In this document: positions 1-9,969 of the stretch, one piece after another
Layout of the letters: the number at the start of each line of letters is the position of its first letter
Numbering within the stretch: the first letter of the stretch is position 1
DNA from: Gnetum montanum
Taxonomy: Eukaryota > Streptophyta > Gnetopsida > Gnetales > Gnetaceae
Reading direction: 5' to 3'
NCBI GenBank assembly: GCA_015680685.1
Contig: MNCI01002788.1
Coordinates: 259,616 to 280,237 of the forward strand
Length of the DNA: 20,622 bases
Notes under the pieces: model-generated
Databases searched by the model: none
Seen by the model: only the letters and a program-made list of their open reading frames with translations
What the model was told of the DNA's origin: nothing
Program-made: the position numbers and the translations under genes

Positions 1-264
1 TCCTCCTTTGTGGATGAATTCATATTCTCGCTTAGCTTCCCTCTTCATACGATCAATGGGTAGGTTGGCTTGGATTTTGACACAGATAAAATTATACTGT
101 TCAGGTGTAAGAGTTGCATGAATAGGGCCTTTGCCTTGTAGCCTGAGGGATTGGCATGTAGGGCCTTGAGGATTTATGTGTTCAGTGACGGTTATGGATT
201 CCGTAGCAGTCACAGGGTTTGAAGCAATTGGTAGTGTTACTGGGTTGACTTGGGAAGATTCCAT
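1..264 (-). CDS. 5' end of a gag-like retroelement protein (element A), partial
   Basis: An open minus-strand frame of 88 codons starts at the ATG at 264-262 (MESSQVNP...) and runs off the window edge without a stop. The frame is also open upstream to a TAG near 450, so the ATG choice is an inference: it is the first Met after the presumed priming site. The visible part is polar and rich in Thr, Pro and Ser at first, then becomes charged (PIDRMKREAKREYEFIHKGG at the edge). This fits the N-terminus of a plant LTR-retrotransposon Gag, but no zinc knuckle or capsid motif lies inside the window, so the family is not proven. Its position about 175 bases downstream of a possible LTR and priming site, on the same strand, supports the call. 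Unlike the elements from 2.8 kb onward it has no internal stops and CpG is not depleted, so it looks much younger. Confidence 0.5.
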   Translation of the reverse strand, partial: MESSQVNPVTLPIASNPVTATESITVTEHINPQGPTCQSLRLQGKGPIHATLTPEQYNFICVKIQANLPIDRMKREAKREYEFIHKGG

Positions 265-420
265 GATAAATGTGAATGGACTAGGATAGACGAATGGAGT
301 TGGATCGTAAGCAGTTGTAGTGTAGGGTGACACAAGCTTAGTGTGATTAACAGGGATGAAGAGACTCAAATGGGCAAGATGGATGAGTGAGGTTTTAATC
401 AATAACAAGAAAGTGTCCCT

Positions 421-438
421 TCTTCTAGCACCAAAAAC
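421..438 (-). promoter_or_regulatory. Candidate primer-binding region of element A
   Basis: On the minus strand, immediately after a possible LTR terminus (ending ...AATACA), the sequence reads GTTTTTGGTGCTAGAAGAAG. A TGG-initiated stretch just inside the LTR is what a tRNA primer-binding site looks like. I cannot match the bases after TGGTGC confidently to a specific tRNA. Confidence 0.35.
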
Positions 439-1254
439 TGTATTGACCTAAATCATCGGCGTAAGGATGGAAGGGAAACAAACATCGAGAGATCGTTGGG
501 CAGCCACAGCAGACCCTGCCTTCGCTTGAGAGCAAGCTAAAAAAGGGAACGAAGGAAGAGTGCCTTGGATGGTTTGCACACAAATCAACCAAGGACTTCC
601 CCGAGCGTAAGCTATGGCTAGCGCTGGGGTTATCGTAAACAGGATGTAAACGGAATATAGACAACGGCGATACGAATTTTAAATAAAGCGTACTGAATTA
701 TAAATGAAGCATGAACAAAGTTATATTTGTAAAGCATAAACAGAACTAAACAATGTAAATGGGAGGCAATAATGAAACTGTATTATATTGTTTTAGAAAA
801 ATGTGCACCGGTCAAAGCGTAGTTGCACAAGTGTGAATGGCAAGTCAAACGCCTAGCCCCGGAAAAATGTGACACGATGATGTGACGATGTGAGAAGAAC
901 TTGGAGGCCAAAAATCAGCTGTGCCGAGCGCCCAAGGATTGCAAGTTCTTTCCTCCTTCGGAATCGCCAATTTCTCCAATCTTTGCCTCTTTCAATCTTC
1001 TTCTCCTTCTTCCTACTTTTGCTTTGCTTCTCTTTGCCTCCTTGTTCTTGTTCCTTCCCTCCTCCAATTTGTGTGAATTGGTAGGGTATTTATAGGTTTG
1101 GGCTAGGGTTTTGGCTAGGGTTTGCTTTGACCAGGTTCAATGTATCTATGCTGGAAAGTTGTACATGAGTTGGATGTGTGTTGGCAATTTTGCTTTTCTT
1201 GGCCAGGTTTGATGTATTTTACAACTTATGGGTCATTCCAGCCCATAAAATACA
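439..1254 (-). repeat. Probable 5' LTR of element A, far boundary uncertain
   Basis: This minus-strand segment precedes the candidate priming region and the gag-like frame. On the plus strand it begins TGTATTGACC. A matching ...AAAATACA end near 1254 would give a TG...CA pair of LTR termini. It contains a TATA box in the right place (about 160 bases inside the assumed start), followed by a purine-rich leader. The second LTR lies outside the window, so the boundary could not be confirmed by comparison; the far end could instead be anywhere up to about 1400. Short ORFs here on both strands have no supporting features. Confidence 0.4.
1087..1094 (-). promoter_or_regulatory. TATA box of the element A LTR
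   Basis: On the minus strand this reads TATAAATA, preceded by two AAACCCTAGCC-type motifs (telo-box-like, common in plant promoters) and followed by a long purine-rich leader. It would drive transcription toward the gag-like frame at 264. Confidence 0.5.
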
Positions 1255-1750
1255 AATAAATTAAAAATATAAGCCCTTGAGTAATAAAACTTTAGAAAAT
1301 TTGGAAAGATTAGCGCTGGCCGGCTCGCTTGAAGAATTATTATTTTCTTTCTTCTTCTTTTTTTTGAACTTTAACAACTCAACATAATTTGTTTGAAGAT
1401 TACACAGGCGCTCATCTTTCTTCCTCCAAAAGACATCCTGCGGCTCCAGTCACACGTTAAGCGTTTCCTGTGTTTCGGCACCACAAGCAGATTTGAATCT
1501 CCACAAGGCTCCATGAACTGACGCTATTCTCACTCTGACTCTGGGGGTAATAAAACTCGGTGTCTGCCATGTCCCTCAAAGCAAAACTGACGCCAATTGC
1601 ACCGCTTTCCCAAAACACAGGCACTACAAAGCTCCATAATACGGATCTATTTCTTTTTTGCCGCATTTTCCTTTCGGCGTTTGACTTCACACTAATCCTT
1701 TCACTGTCTAGTTTCTTCCCCGCTTTAATTTTTGCACATCATATTCTTGT
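1255..1750. other. Unassigned sequence without a recognisable gene
   Basis: AT-rich at first, then mixed composition with CpG retained. It contains a T/C-rich run near 1340-1375 and some short ORFs on both strands. The minus-strand ORF over 1457-1690 contains a second Met followed by ADTEFYYPQSQSENS, which looks protein-like and could be a small exon, but no neighbouring exon or clear splice context is visible. Nothing here is firm enough to call a gene. Confidence 0.4.
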
Positions 1751-2640
1751 CAGGGGCAGCACAGAAACAGCGATGCAGGCAGCACAAAGCGAGGTGGCAG
1801 TAGCAACGCAGAGCAAGGTGGTAGCTTAGAAATAGTGACGTGGTTGGCGAAGATAGTGACACGGCAAGCAGCAAGACGTCAGCGACGGTAGAAAGCGCAG
1901 GAGGGGCTCTTGTTGTTGGCAATGGCAACAAGCATCAATGCGGCAGGGGTGGACAGCGTGAGATAGAAAGAACAGTAGCGGCGGCGGGAGAAGACAGCAG
2001 CGGCGGCAGGAACAGTTGCGTTCTGTGCAGGAGGCGCGTGGCAGTCAGTGGAAGCACAGAGGCAGCACGGTGGCAGGCAGCGCGGGAGGCACAATGATGG
2101 GAGCATAGAGGGTGGCAGCAAACAGAAACAGCAGCGGAAACAGTAGCGCGTCGGTAGCAGACGGTGCAACAGGAGCGGCATGCGACGTGGCAGGCGGCAA
2201 ACAGACGTGGGAGGTAGCAAACAGCGGCGGCAGGAAGTAAACAACGATGGCAAGGACGATGCAGCAGTGGCAAGGATGACGCAGCAGTGGCAGGCACAGC
2301 AAAAACAACAACATGGCGTGGCAGAAATAGGAGGAGTGGTAGAAACAGTGATGTAGCAGCGGGAGAGGGAGCAACCGCGAGCCAGAATCAGCAACACACA
2401 AGCAACGCGGCAGTCGGCAGATGGCACAACGCAGCAGGAGGAGACAGCCACGTGGCGGGGCAGAAGAAGGCAATGCAGCAGCGGCTGTGCAAAAGCCACA
2501 ACGGCAGGCTCGGTGGCGGTCAGTGGAGAGAGACCAACGGCTATGAAAACCAGTGCAGGGCGCAGGAGGAGCAGAAACTGCAACGCGGCAAACAGAAATA
2601 GCAGCACAGGAGTGGCAGGTACGTAGGGAGGATAAGCCTT
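1750..2640. repeat. T-poor low-complexity tract rich in GCA/CAG/GGCAG words
   Basis: About 0.9 kb in which the plus strand is strongly T-poor and built from endlessly varied short words such as GGCAGCA, GCAACAG, AACAGCGG and CAGTGGCAGG. It is not a clean microsatellite; it is cryptically simple, as if made by slippage plus point change. The minus strand therefore has almost no stop codons (TTA, CTA and TCA on the plus strand need T), which explains several overlapping Cys/Leu/Pro-rich ORFs here, the longest 242 residues at 1879-2607. These are composition artefacts, not genes. CpG is common here, unlike in the elements downstream. Confidence 0.65.
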
Positions 2641-2864
2641 CGCAGCATCATCAAGGAGAGAAGGAGATGGATGGATCAGCGTCTGTAGATTGCTTCAGCG
2701 GTTGCACATCCACCCAGTGCCCCTCCTTGCTCTTGCACTAAAGCCCTATGACTTGTTCATCAATATGTCTTTTTGTGGTGCCTGTTTCTGCCCTCTGCAA
2801 TTGGGCTTCCATCCTTGAATTGTAGAGAAATAAATTTCCATTCAAAGTATTAAGCTGAAATTAA
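2641..2864. other. Junction between low-complexity tract and element C
   Basis: Composition changes here from GC-rich with CpG to AT-rich with almost no CpG. No LTR resembling the 3' LTR of element C (11506-12379) is recognisable here, so the 5' LTR and priming site of element C are missing from this window or destroyed. Confidence 0.4.
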
Positions 2865-4156
2865 TGGTGTTTCAACCTATTTCCCACAAAAAGATTGAAC
2901 AAAATATCAACATATGTGGCTAGAGGAAGTGTGATTTTAATGGGAAAATTTAATGCAAGCATTGCATACCTCTACTTCCTTGAGATCGAAGGGTATTTTG
3001 AGGAAAATAAGGTAGGGAAGTTAACACTTCTATTCCCTTGCCTCATTAGGAAGCTATGTACATGTGTGGGAATCCTAGGGTACACTAATGACATTCCTAG
3101 GAAGGCTTAGAATGCTTCCTATGATGAAATGCTCAAGTTGATACCACCAAAGAAGGACTAGGTGAAGAAATAAATAGACATTAGGGAAACCAAACAAACT
3201 ACTATGCAACAATAGCAAGTAGAACCTAATGATCAACAACAAGAGGAAAAATAGCAGTAAGAATAATAGTAGCAGTAAGTTCCACCACCACCGCTACAAG
3301 ATTACAAGCCATTAATGAGTCATTTGCAACAAATTATAGAGACCATTAGTTGTAGAACACATGAAGATGACAACTTTCATAAAGTTATCAACAATGCCAT
3401 CCAACCCATAGTTTTCATAGATCCTGCTAGTGGAAAAAGTTCATTATAGTTAGGAGGAGAGGACCAATGGTCACAAAAGATTTTTGGGAATGATGCATTA
3501 TTCCAAGTGGTGCTAGAAACTTATGAAGGTGCCACAATTGTGGTTATGTAGCACTAGGATGCAGTAGAAGCCACCGAAGTGAGCATAGATCACATAAAGG
3601 AATCATTCAATGTTCTTATTATGCCACCAGCTAACCTTTCTAGAGCCAGAGATGCTCAAATGCTAGTTGGTACCTTCATGACTCCTATAAATCATGAGGA
3701 TGTGTCCGATTGACTATTACAGACTAGGTAATTCATGATAAATCTTTTCATTATTTCAAGTGGTGTCACTACAATGCAATTAGAACTAATCATAAAAAAA
3801 GAAAATTTGATTATGGCAGAGACTAGGGTAGAGCATGTAGAAAATGAAGTTTGTAGATTACAAGAACATCTCACAACCTTAAGGGTAGAATAAAAAGATC
3901 GTACTCAATTTATCACACCTAACCAACTAGAGCAATGCAAAATGAAACAAAGAAATAACCTCATGGAGCATAATAAGTAGATGGAGAATGAATAGATGAA
4001 AGAAATTTGGAATGTCTTAGTAGCAGAAGAATAGATAGATGCACATGCTAAGGCACTCACTATAGTATAGGAAGAAAATAAGGAACTTTTTGTAGACAAT
4101 GCTAGGTTGACCATTGTGGAAAAGCAAAAATAATTCTTGAAGAGAGCATCCATTAA
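2865..4156 (+). pseudogene. Element C long non-gag reading frame, 5' half (decayed)
   Basis: One continuous frame runs about 430 codons with no frameshift but about 21 in-frame stops, all but one TAG or TAA. The N-terminal part (WCFNLFPTKRLNKISTYVA... then YLYFLEIEGYFEENKVGKL) looks globular. A Gln-rich stretch with clustered stops (about 3165-3300) follows, then a segment of mixed character, and from about 3800 a charged, heptad-like, probably coiled-coil region. There is no zinc knuckle, protease, RT or integrase signature, and I do not recognise the family. The frame is interrupted at 4156 by the LTR of element B and resumes after 10502. It lies upstream of a purine tract and LTR3 on the same strand, so it reads as the internal ORF of a non-autonomous LTR element. 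It could instead be a captured host gene. The coding inference is strong; the function is unknown. Confidence 0.6.
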
Positions 4157-4180
4157 TGATGAGTCATGATATGCTTGGCC

Positions 4181-4208
4181 TTGATGTCAAAGCCTTGATA
4201 TTGAATCC
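4181..4208 (+). repeat. Two 14-bp tandem units in U3 of LTR1
   Basis: TTGATGTCAAAGCC is followed directly by TTGATATTGAATCC. The corresponding LTR2 units differ almost only by transitions, which suggests an ancestral unit near TTGACGTCGGAGCC. Confidence 0.7.
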
Positions 4209-4320
4209 TTGTTATTGCTATTTATTCTTTACCACGACATTGGGTACTTGATGTTAGGGCTGCGATGTTGCGTACGTGATGTTGAGGTCTAGATCTAACA
4301 TCGGGGTATATACCTTGGCC

Positions 4321-4327
4321 TATAAAG
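4321..4327 (+). promoter_or_regulatory. TATA box of LTR1
   Basis: TATAAAG follows TATATACCTTGGCC, a block that is identical in LTR2. It lies about 165 bases from the LTR start and marks the U3 side of the transcription start. Confidence 0.7.
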
Positions 4328-4517
4328 ATAACGCTTGGGCTTTAGTTTTTGATAGTTTTTCATTAGTTAGTTTTTGGTCTTTCTCAGTTAGAGTAGTAAA
4401 GCTCTTGCTATTTTTTCCTTAGAGTTAAAATATTAATAGAGTGCTCGTAGAAGGAGTCTAAGTGTGTATAGTTCTTTGTTCAAGCACTAATGTACCTGAG
4501 CATAGTAGTGTGATGGG

Positions 4518-4523
4518 AATAAA
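4518..4523 (+). terminator. Polyadenylation-type signal in LTR1
   Basis: AATAAA lies about 190 bases downstream of the TATA box and is conserved at the same place in LTR2 (9964-9969) and, with a changed context, in LTR3 (11806-11811). Confidence 0.45.
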
Positions 4524-5037
4524 ACAAACCACTAAGAATAGATTAATATTTCATTTAATGCACTTTACGTTTATGATTTTTTACTTTAATGCATTTAAAT
4601 TAAGAAATTTATCTCCATTAGTTAATGAACATGAGCATGACCATTTCAAGCATACATATAGTACTTAGTAACTTAGCAATGCTTAACGTTTGGTAGCCTA
4701 GTAGCACTATATGTGTTTAGGATGTGTCTAGGAAAGTGGAATGGTTAGTTGTGTTAGGCTAGTTTACATATTATTTTTCACTATTCATTATCTAAGTTAA
4801 TTTATCTCTTTATCATCATTAGGAGCAGCATAGAATTAGACAACATCATATGCCTCACTTTGGACTAAATCATACGTGAAAAAGCTACCACTAGTTCAAG
4901 TGGGAAGAAAATGAACTACAATCAAAGCCTAATGATCTAGATGCCACAACTAGTCCCATCCACAAAATTCAATTAGATCATGAGTGAACGCTTGTGATTC
5001 ATATGGTTGGGCATAGGGGTACCTTGCCGCTCATCAT

Positions 5038-5056
5038 TAGTGCCATTGACAAGGAT
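5038..5056 (+). promoter_or_regulatory. Primer-binding site of element B, degenerate tRNA-Asp type
   Basis: TAGTGCCATTGACAAGGAT starts two bases after the LTR1 end. Compared with the plant tRNA-Asp 3' complement used by Athila-like elements (TGGCGCCGTTGCCGGGGAT) it agrees at 13 of 19 positions, and five of the six differences are transitions of the C-to-T or G-to-A kind seen elsewhere in this element. Confidence 0.7.
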
Positions 5057-5168
5057 GGTGCTAGTTATCTAGATTAGTTATATTATATAAGATCATTGTA
5101 AAGGTACTAACAATCTATTTGTTAAAAAAATATAAATATTTTAATCACACACATTATCAGACAAAACC

Positions 5169-7655
5169 ATGTCGTCTTCACACAGGACCCATAATGTATC
5201 GTATGATGAGAACACTTGTAGGAGAAATGATAAGATGTATACTGAAGAAAATTGAGTGAATAACCTCAAATAGGTGTTTCCTATGCTTATTTAGACCCTT
5301 ACTACATCCAAAGACTACATTCAACTGGTGTGAACAATCCTAGAAGAGATGGAGAAAGTTGTAGAACAAGGAGGGCCTCAAGGCTTAGGACCTCCTCTAA
5401 AATTAGAAAAGATAAATCAAGGGATCACGATAGAAGCCATGGTGATTCTTCTAGTTCCTCATCTTTCTGTTTCTCTTCAACGTCTAGTTCTAATGAAGAT
5501 TAATGTAGGTATAGAGATAGATCTCCACTATGGGGTCAAGGCAAAGATTGAAATCAAACCCAAGGGCAAAATCAAAGGCATCACAATGAGCATAGGCAAG
5601 ATTGTCGTAACCAAACAAATAGAAATAGAAATTTTCATCACAACATGTTTGATGACGATGAACCCTTGTTGGCCACTAAGAGCCTAATGGAGATTAAGGA
5701 GGTAGTTAAGATACCTCATAGGCATCGCAAGGATAGTCTCTTACCTAGCCTTGATATTAATAATATCCCTAAGTTTATGGGAGGTTATGATTCTGATCCA
5801 CAATAGCATCTACAAGCCTTCCATAATGCTTGTACCTTATACAACATTGAAAGTGGGTGGCAAAAGCTTAAGCTCTTTCCTAGGACACTAATCAATGAAG
5901 CTAAAAGTTGGTATAGATCATTGGAACCAAGTTCCATTCACCAGTGGTCCACAATGTTGGAACTTTTCAACAAAAAATACGAAACCAATGCGAGAGTGTC
6001 CAACGTAAGAAAAGAAATTCAAGAGTGGAAGTAAGAAAATCATGAACCCTTGGAAGTGTTCTTAGAATGATACTATTTGCTACTACATAGATGCCTAGGC
6101 CATGGGTTCTCTAAGGAAATGCAACTTTCCACATCATAGATGGGCTTTTTAATGAAACAAGGGAGACCCTTGGGACATATGCTCCAAGTCAATTGTATGA
6201 GCTATAAACCCATCAGATCAAAGAGTTAATCAAGAATGTGGTGAAAGAATAAGGAGAGCTATATAGATGATAGAATGTAGAGGAAAATAACTGGGACCCA
6301 ACTCTTCAAAAAAAAAAAAAAGATCCATATCTATGATGAGAAAAAAGAGGTAGCTCTCAATGAGGTGATTTTACAATGGATCTTGCCAATACAAAATTAT
6401 ATTATTGAGATTAAAGAAAAGTTGGATAAAATGTTAGAATCAATGAATGAGAAAGGTAAAATTTGCAAAGAAATAATAAAGGAGAGAGTAGTGCAAAAGG
6501 AATCAAGTGATCACAACAAAAGAGGAAAAAGAACCAAGAAATAGCTAGGAATACTTTTTAGCAGGAAGGGGAAATGACCATAGAAGAAGAGGCTATAGAC
6601 TCAACCACCAAAGATGATGGTGGATGTGACAATTGCATATATGGCCATCCAAAGGGCCATTGCCTAGTCTTGTTGCATCTACATGAGTATTGGGTAGGGG
6701 CATTAAATCTAAAGTTTATATAGACGTACACACCTAGGAGATTTCCTCTTCTACATAGTAATTTTTGATAATCCCAAAACCAACCGTACTATCTTGGGGG
6801 GACTTATTACCAGCCTTAACACTACCATCAACCACGGTGGTAACAACCATAGTCATGGGGGAGGCCACCACCAAACCACCCCTATTCTTCCTATCAACCA
6901 AACCCACATGGATATTATGTTCAACACTTTATTTCCCTAACTGGTTCTACTTCCTCTATCTCAAACTACTAACACTCTTCCAAATATTAGCATCCTGCAA
7001 CATCTTATATGAGGCCACCACCTCACACCTCTCATCTTTTGTCATATCCTCAATATTCTCATACTCACATGCCACCACTAGCAACATAGGAAGGTTCGAC
7101 ACCACAATATCAACAAACATATGCCACTTATGTTACAAATGTGCATAAACATGCTGATACTAGTGGGCCTCAACCACAATGTAGGAAACACCCCTTTTGG
7201 AGGAAAGACCATAAGCTGAAGCAAACCACACATGGGCCACATCATCCAATCCAACACAATGCCAATCTGGTGCAATTCCTTCCTTTTCACAACCAATGTT
7301 CTTTGACCCTACACAAAAGCTAGCAACCATCACCACTCTAACACAAGACATAAACGATGAACCTATTGTTGTGGAAAGACAACAGAATCCATGCATCACT
7401 ACTAATAGTAAAGGGTGCAACTGTGGGCCAGAAATTCAAAATATGAACACAACCCACAATAAAGCTAAGAAACAAGAGTGTGAACAAAGACTAGTCTATG
7501 TAGTAGCCACTAAACTAGAAGACATCGAGTGGCTTGAAAATGAGATTTTAAGATTATTTCAAAGATGCATGGAGATAATGGATCTACTTATTAGTTGTAG
7601 ACTTAAGAAAATGGACCAAAAAAATGACTTAGATGCATATATCTTACAAAAATAA
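5169..7655 (+). pseudogene. gag: Element B gag (decayed, several frameshifts)
   Basis: Starts at ATG 5169 (MSSSHRTHNVSYDENT...). It shifts frame near 5400 into a Ser/Arg/His-rich segment and then a capsid-like domain (about 5740-6130) with the typical retrotransposon Gag pattern: PKFMGGYDSDP, KLKLFPRTLINEAKSWYRSL, IHQWSTMLELFNKKY. A further shift near 6124 (IDGLFNETRETLGTYAPSQL) continues the capsid C-terminal part. A run of 13 A at 6308-6320 marks another shift. At 6625-6663 lies a zinc-knuckle-like C-x2-C-x3-H-x4-C motif (C, C, GH, C visible). Then comes a His/Pro/Asn-rich region (about 6800-7300) and a final open 119-codon stretch ending in a charged, leucine-rich, coiled-coil-like tail before the TAA at 7655. 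Gag normally forms the virus-like particle that packages element RNA. In-frame stops include TAG, TAA and TGA. No protease or pol follows. Confidence 0.75.
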
Positions 7656-9602
7656 TAAGTATTTTCACCTATTTTTTATTTTACAACTTTTTGTTTTACA
7701 CATTCTTTATTTTACATGTTTTTTTCATGTATTTGATCTTTTCTAATTTTTTTTTACACCATCATTAGTATATTTGATATTTCTTGACAATTTTATACTT
7801 TCTTTTATATTTTCTTTTATTTTATTTTTGGTGTGATTTTCTAATTTTTTGTTAATAAGTTCTAGGTACATTGGTAATGCGTTGCTTGATGGTGGTATGT
7901 ACTTTCATGTTATTTGATTGTTGGTGTCTGGTTTTTGGCTTTAAATTTTGTTATGGATGATTAGGACAAGCAGTGAGTCCACAACATCCACCAATCCACA
8001 AACTCTATGGTTTTCCTAGTTTTGGAAATGTGCAGTCCCTTTTTCATTAATAAAACTTTAATAAATTTGTGACTTTGGTAGTTACTAGAATTGGGAAGAA
8101 TTCAAAGGTTTGAATAGGATGTGGCTTCAAAGGGATTCAATATTCTTTGTGCCTTTTTGTTTGTCTGGGTGCATGTGTGTTTTCATGGATTTCTTACCAT
8201 TCCATGTCGACTAATAAAATGAAGTTGAATAAGTCTTTTCATGGTGTGGTTCTCTTCACAAAAAAAAAAAGATGGGAATTCAAAGAACACCCCTTAGAAA
8301 AAATAAGCACATACATCTTTGCATGGTGTGGTCCCCATTTCAAAAAAAAAGGATGGGAATTCGAAGCACATCCCGTAGACATAATAAATAGGCTACAAGC
8401 ATTGGTTATGGGACTAGAAAGACATGTTACTCATACTTGAAGGTCCCCTCTAACTAAGACCCTTGCTCACTTCCTACTTCTCTTTTCTTTTTTAATAAGA
8501 AATGTTGGTTGTTCTGTGGAAACATTCTTGTATCTTAGGGTGATGGGCTAGTCTTAGAATGTTGATGCGAAGTCATTGAATGTGGTTGGTTTTGGTCTGG
8601 ACTAAGGATGGATCCTATTAAAGTCATTTAACCACAAAATCCACAAGGGACTTCATGTAACCTTAATTAGGAACTCCATTCCACTCTCTCTCTCTCTCAT
8701 CCATCTATGCTTTCCATATCTCACCTCACTTCCGATTTCATGTTCTTGTTTGATGTCTTGGTTTGATGTGTCAGAATTCTTCGTTATTTTCTTTCAGGTC
8801 TTTGTAGTTAACCTTTCATAACCAGTAATCATTTACAGAGCCCATGGACTCTTTGGTTTGAAATTATGCAAGGGCATAAAAGGCCTATGCCTGCTTTGGG
8901 AAGGACTCACTTACATATCTTTTGGTTGGGTTAGTTAAGTTATTTACCCTTAGACACATTTACAATCAAGTTCTTTTTGTTTACCCCATCAATGACATCC
9001 AATTGTGCACATCTTCACAATATTTTTAGTGTACTTTCTTTTTTATTGTTGTGAATTTTTACACCCTCTTCAAATATTTCTGTGTTAAAATTTTTCAAAT
9101 TTAATATATTGCTTATCTATTTGATCCTATTTATCATCCTTCCCACTAGCACTACCAAAGGAATCAGTCTACCACAATCATAACTTAGCAAAGTGTAACC
9201 ACCAATGTGACAAGGCATTTAATAGCTATGTGTTACAAATTGCATACTAATTCATGATTCTATTGTGAATGCAATGGGAAGCATGGACTGGAAGTGGGAC
9301 TATCTTCACCAAGGATGATGTAGCAGCACCACACAATGAGGACCATTCATGATTGTTGGATCTTCTCTTTCATTCTTTTACTACCAAGAGGTGTTGGATG
9401 TCAGTATTATCTAGGGTGTTCCCTCATCTTATCATGGACACCCAATGTTGTAAAAATTGTATCTCTATACACGTAGGCACTCAACATTTGTCTATTTTAC
9501 CTGAGTTAATTTGTATGTCAGTCAATAATCCTGTACCTACCCAATATTTTGTAAGGAACTTGTTCCTCATTTTGTTTAACTCAAGGATGAGTTTTTATTT
9601 AG
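7656..9602 (+). other. Long 3' noncoding region of element B
   Basis: About 1.9 kb of AT-rich sequence without a supportable gene; ORFs here are short and unsupported. It begins with a T-rich stretch (7660-7850). Several blocks recur in the 3' region of element D: CAGTGAGTCCACAACATCC near 7972 against CAGTGAGACCACATCTTCC near 19506, the GCATGGTGTGGT/purine-run block, the CTAACTAAG(A/G)CCCTT block, and GCTTTGGGAAGGAC near 8894 and 20366. A short (CT)n microsatellite lies at 8684-8698. Confidence 0.65.
8236..8388 (+). repeat. Tandemly duplicated purine-run block in the element B 3' region
   Basis: Two adjacent imperfect copies of about 70-85 bases (8236-8307 and 8317-8388). Each has CATGGTGTGGT, a short spacer, an A-run, then GATGGGAATTC, a purine-rich AAGAACACC or AAGCACATCC block and TTAGA/GTAGA with ATAA. 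A single related copy is at 19770-19890 in element D. Tandem duplication within B is the simplest explanation. Confidence 0.7.
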
Positions 9603-9613
9603 TTATGGGGATA
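9603..9613 (+). promoter_or_regulatory. Polypurine-tract position of element B
   Basis: TTATGGGGATA lies directly before LTR2. The preceding 40 bases (from 9566) closely match those before LTR3 of element C, where the tract reads TCATGGGGGTA. The purine core is short, GGGG(G/A), so the priming role is inferred from position. Confidence 0.55.
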
Positions 9614-9637
9614 TGATGAGTCATGATTTGCCTAGCC

Positions 9638-9665
9638 TTGATGTTGGAGCCTTGACATCGGAGCC
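9638..9665 (+). repeat. Two 14-bp tandem units in U3 of LTR2
   Basis: TTGATGTTGGAGCC is followed directly by TTGACATCGGAGCC. The two units differ only by transitions. Further GATGTC and GACATC words follow at about 9694-9740. Confidence 0.7.
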
Positions 9666-9764
9666 TTGTTATTACTATTTTTTCTTTTCTCATGATGTCG
9701 CATACATGACATCAGGGTATGGATCCGATGTCAGGTATCCAACGTTGGGGTATATACCTTGGCC

Positions 9765-9772
9765 TATAAATA
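9765..9772 (+). promoter_or_regulatory. TATA box of LTR2
   Basis: TATAAATA, about 150 bases into the LTR, after the conserved TATATACCTTGGCC block. Confidence 0.65.
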
Positions 9773-9963
9773 TAGCACATGGGCCCCAATTTTTGATAGT
9801 TTTTCATTAGTTAGTTTTTGGTCTATCTTAGTCAAAGTAGCAAAGCTCTTACTATTTCTTTTTCTTAGAGTTAGAATATTTTTTGAGTGCTTGCAGAAGG
9901 AGTTTAAGTGTGTACAGTTCTTTGTTCAAGCTTTGATGTACCTGAGAGCAGCAATGTAATGGG

Positions 9964-9969
9964 AATAAA
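9964..9969 (+). terminator. Polyadenylation-type signal in LTR2
   Basis: AATAAA in the context GGGAATAAAAT. In a 3' LTR this is where element transcripts would end. Confidence 0.45.

Larger units (their letters stand above)
4157..5036 (+). repeat. LTR1, 5' LTR of element B
   Basis: 880 bases, starting TGATGAGTCATG and ending GCTCATCA. Long stretches align with LTR2 at 9614-10502, for example around the TATA box, the TTTTTGATAGTTTTTCATTAG segment and the GGTTGGGCATAGGGGTACC near the end. It carries two 14-bp tandem units at 4181-4208, a TATA box and a polyadenylation-type AATAAA. Its first bases include TGAGTCA, a GCN4/bZIP-like word, present in LTR2 as well. Confidence 0.9.

Noticed and set aside
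425-664. 79-residue minus-strand ORF in the LTR of element A
   Set aside because: It overlaps the inferred LTR and priming region and has no features of a protein family.
1087-1135. Telomere-like repeats (GGGTTTGG, CTAGGGTTT)
   Set aside because: Only a few irregular copies next to a TATA box. They are better explained as promoter telo-box motifs than as a telomeric array.
1457-1690. Minus-strand small ORF containing MADTEFYYPQSQSENS, possible first exon
   Set aside because: It looks protein-like and lies in less decayed DNA, but no partner exon, promoter or family match can be shown from the window.
1879-2607. 242-residue minus-strand ORF rich in Cys, Leu and Pro
   Set aside because: It lies in the T-poor tract, where minus-strand stops are rare by composition. 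Overlapping ORFs in other frames look the same and no domain is visible.
6308-6320. Programmed frameshift at the run of 13 A in gag
   Set aside because: The frame does change here, but the copy is decayed with other frameshifts, so homopolymer slippage as a mutation is the simpler explanation.
9353-9959. Three overlapping plus-strand ORFs across the end of element B and LTR2
   Set aside because: They lie in the 3' noncoding region and LTR, run through the TATA box and LTR terminus, and have no counterpart in LTR1 or element D.
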